From the NCBI RefSeq assembly GCF_034479635.1, contig NZ_CP140153.1:1495501-1559500 (forward strand): a DNA stretch of 64,000 nucleotides, in the 5' to 3' direction. The translations under genes were made by a program, and so were the position numbers. The notes beneath the pieces were generated by a model, which saw only the letters and a program-made list of their open reading frames with translations, was not told the DNA's origin and did no database searches. This document shows, in pieces, positions 63,478 through 64,000 of the stretch; position 1 is the first letter of the stretch; every line of letters begins with the position of its first letter. This stretch comes from Guyparkeria halophila (GTDB lineage Bacteria; Pseudomonadota; Gammaproteobacteria; Halothiobacillales; Halothiobacillaceae).

Positions 63478-64000
63478 GGGGTCTCCTCGCGCGGCAGGTA
63501 GTCGGCCGTCACCCAGTGGTCGATGGCGGCCATTGAAGGCGGCGGCTCACCGTTGGACAGCCGTGAATGGAGGGAGCGTATGGCATCAAACAGCCGCGAG
63601 TTTCGCGACAGGTAACGGCGGTTGGCCTCGAGCCCCGGCAGAAGAACCCCGGCGATCGACCAGGTGACGGTTCGCTCGTCGATTTGCTGGGCGTCCGCGA
63701 TTCGGTAGACGGCATCCTGACGATTCGTGCGCAGGTGATGCAGCCCGCGGAAATGCGCACGGATCAGGTCGGTCAGCACCTGGTCGACCTGACCGATGCG
63801 GTCGCGACGGACGGCGAGCACGTCGAAGATCAGGTCGGGAAAGTCGCGACTGTCGATCAACCGTTCGGCGCCCGCGGTCTGCAACTGCGAGGCGGTCGGC
63901 TCGTAGGTCACCACCGCATCCACTTCGCCACCCCGCCAGGCGTTCAGGTGCTGGGTAGCGGGGCGATCGACAATGGTGACGTCATCCCAGTCGAGTTCGG
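63474..64000 (-). CDS. Periplasmic substrate-binding protein, NMT1/SsuA-like (partial)
   Basis: The gene enters from the right edge; about 175 C-terminal residues are visible. ATQHLNAWRGGEVDAVVTYEPTASQL is the characteristic 'A' strand-helix region of NMT1/SsuA/TauA-type binding proteins. After FPDLIFDVLAVRRDRIG, the chain ends AAIDHWVTADYLPREETP, as usual for the family (final helix with a Tyr-Leu). Ligands in this class include alkanesulfonates, thiamine precursors and nitrate. No ABC permease or ATPase lies downstream; instead the PhnD-GGDEF receptor gene overlaps by 4 bases. I infer that it may be a ligand-presenting partner of that sensor rather than a transporter part. Confidence 0.75.
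   Translation of the reverse strand, partial: ELDWDDVTIVDRPATQHLNAWRGGEVDAVVTYEPTASQLQTAGAERLIDSRDFPDLIFDVLAVRRDRIGQVDQVLTDLIRAHFRGLHHLRTNRQDAVYRIADAQQIDERTVTWSIAGVLLPGLEANRRYLSRNSRLFDAIRSLHSRLSNGEPPPSMAAIDHWVTADYLPREETP

Overview
The window is chromosomal DNA of high G+C, densely coded on both strands. Gene content points to a halophilic or halotolerant, probably chemolithoautotrophic gammaproteobacterium such as the Halothiobacillaceae: MotAB close to the enterobacterial form, an NrdA with duplicated ATP-cones, PurL of about 1300 residues, a glycogen cluster next to PEP carboxylase, and a betaine-type BCCT transporter. The family assignment is inference, because no rRNA or other phylogenetic marker is present. 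No tRNA, rRNA, CRISPR array or prophage was found.

Layout. 1-4.8 kb: a truncated porin-like gene, a ChaN-like protein, an RRM RNA-binding protein with a strong terminator, and a tight minus-strand set pepN-motA-motB-methyltransferase running to 7.5 kb. 7.7-14.1 kb: rdgC, purB, an HDOD-like protein, the overlapping pair crcB-queG, and a small secreted protein. 14.1-22.5 kb: tsaB, then gnd-zwf-pgi (oxidative pentose phosphate entry and glucose-6-phosphate isomerisation), then ppc. 22.6-33.8 kb: a divergent glycogen/maltodextrin cluster, with malQ-GH57-glgC leftward and glgB-glgA rightward. glgA is translationally coupled to a DUF1631 protein and a PilZ protein, which ties carbon storage physically to possible c-di-GMP signalling. 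34-45.6 kb: purL, a DMT exporter, the Rep helicase and a two-gene RND efflux operon. 45.6-50 kb: four REP palindromes next to their presumed REP-associated tyrosine transposase (RAYT), a DEDDh exonuclease with a CBS/nucleotidyltransferase partner, and a UDP-glucuronate epimerase. 50-54.9 kb: nrdA-nrdB behind a DnaA box and paired NrdR boxes. 54.9-58.9 kb: an accessory island. 59-64 kb: a BCCT transporter, then a convergent operon of a substrate-binding protein and a PhnD/PAS/GGDEF receptor.

The two most notable items are in the right third. First, NrdB carries phenylalanine at the tyrosyl-radical position and glutamate at the first metal ligand. All six ligand spacings equal those of the Chlamydia trachomatis class Ic enzyme, so this organism probably makes deoxynucleotides with a tyrosine-free Mn/Fe-type R2. 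Second, the 55.7-58.7 kb island holds four copies of a 200-330 base structured repeat, arranged as two inward-facing pairs each enclosing about 215-220 bases of REP-type palindromes. The stems are preserved by compensatory base changes between copies. An AT-rich FRG-domain gene and an orphan membrane protein lie against these cassettes.
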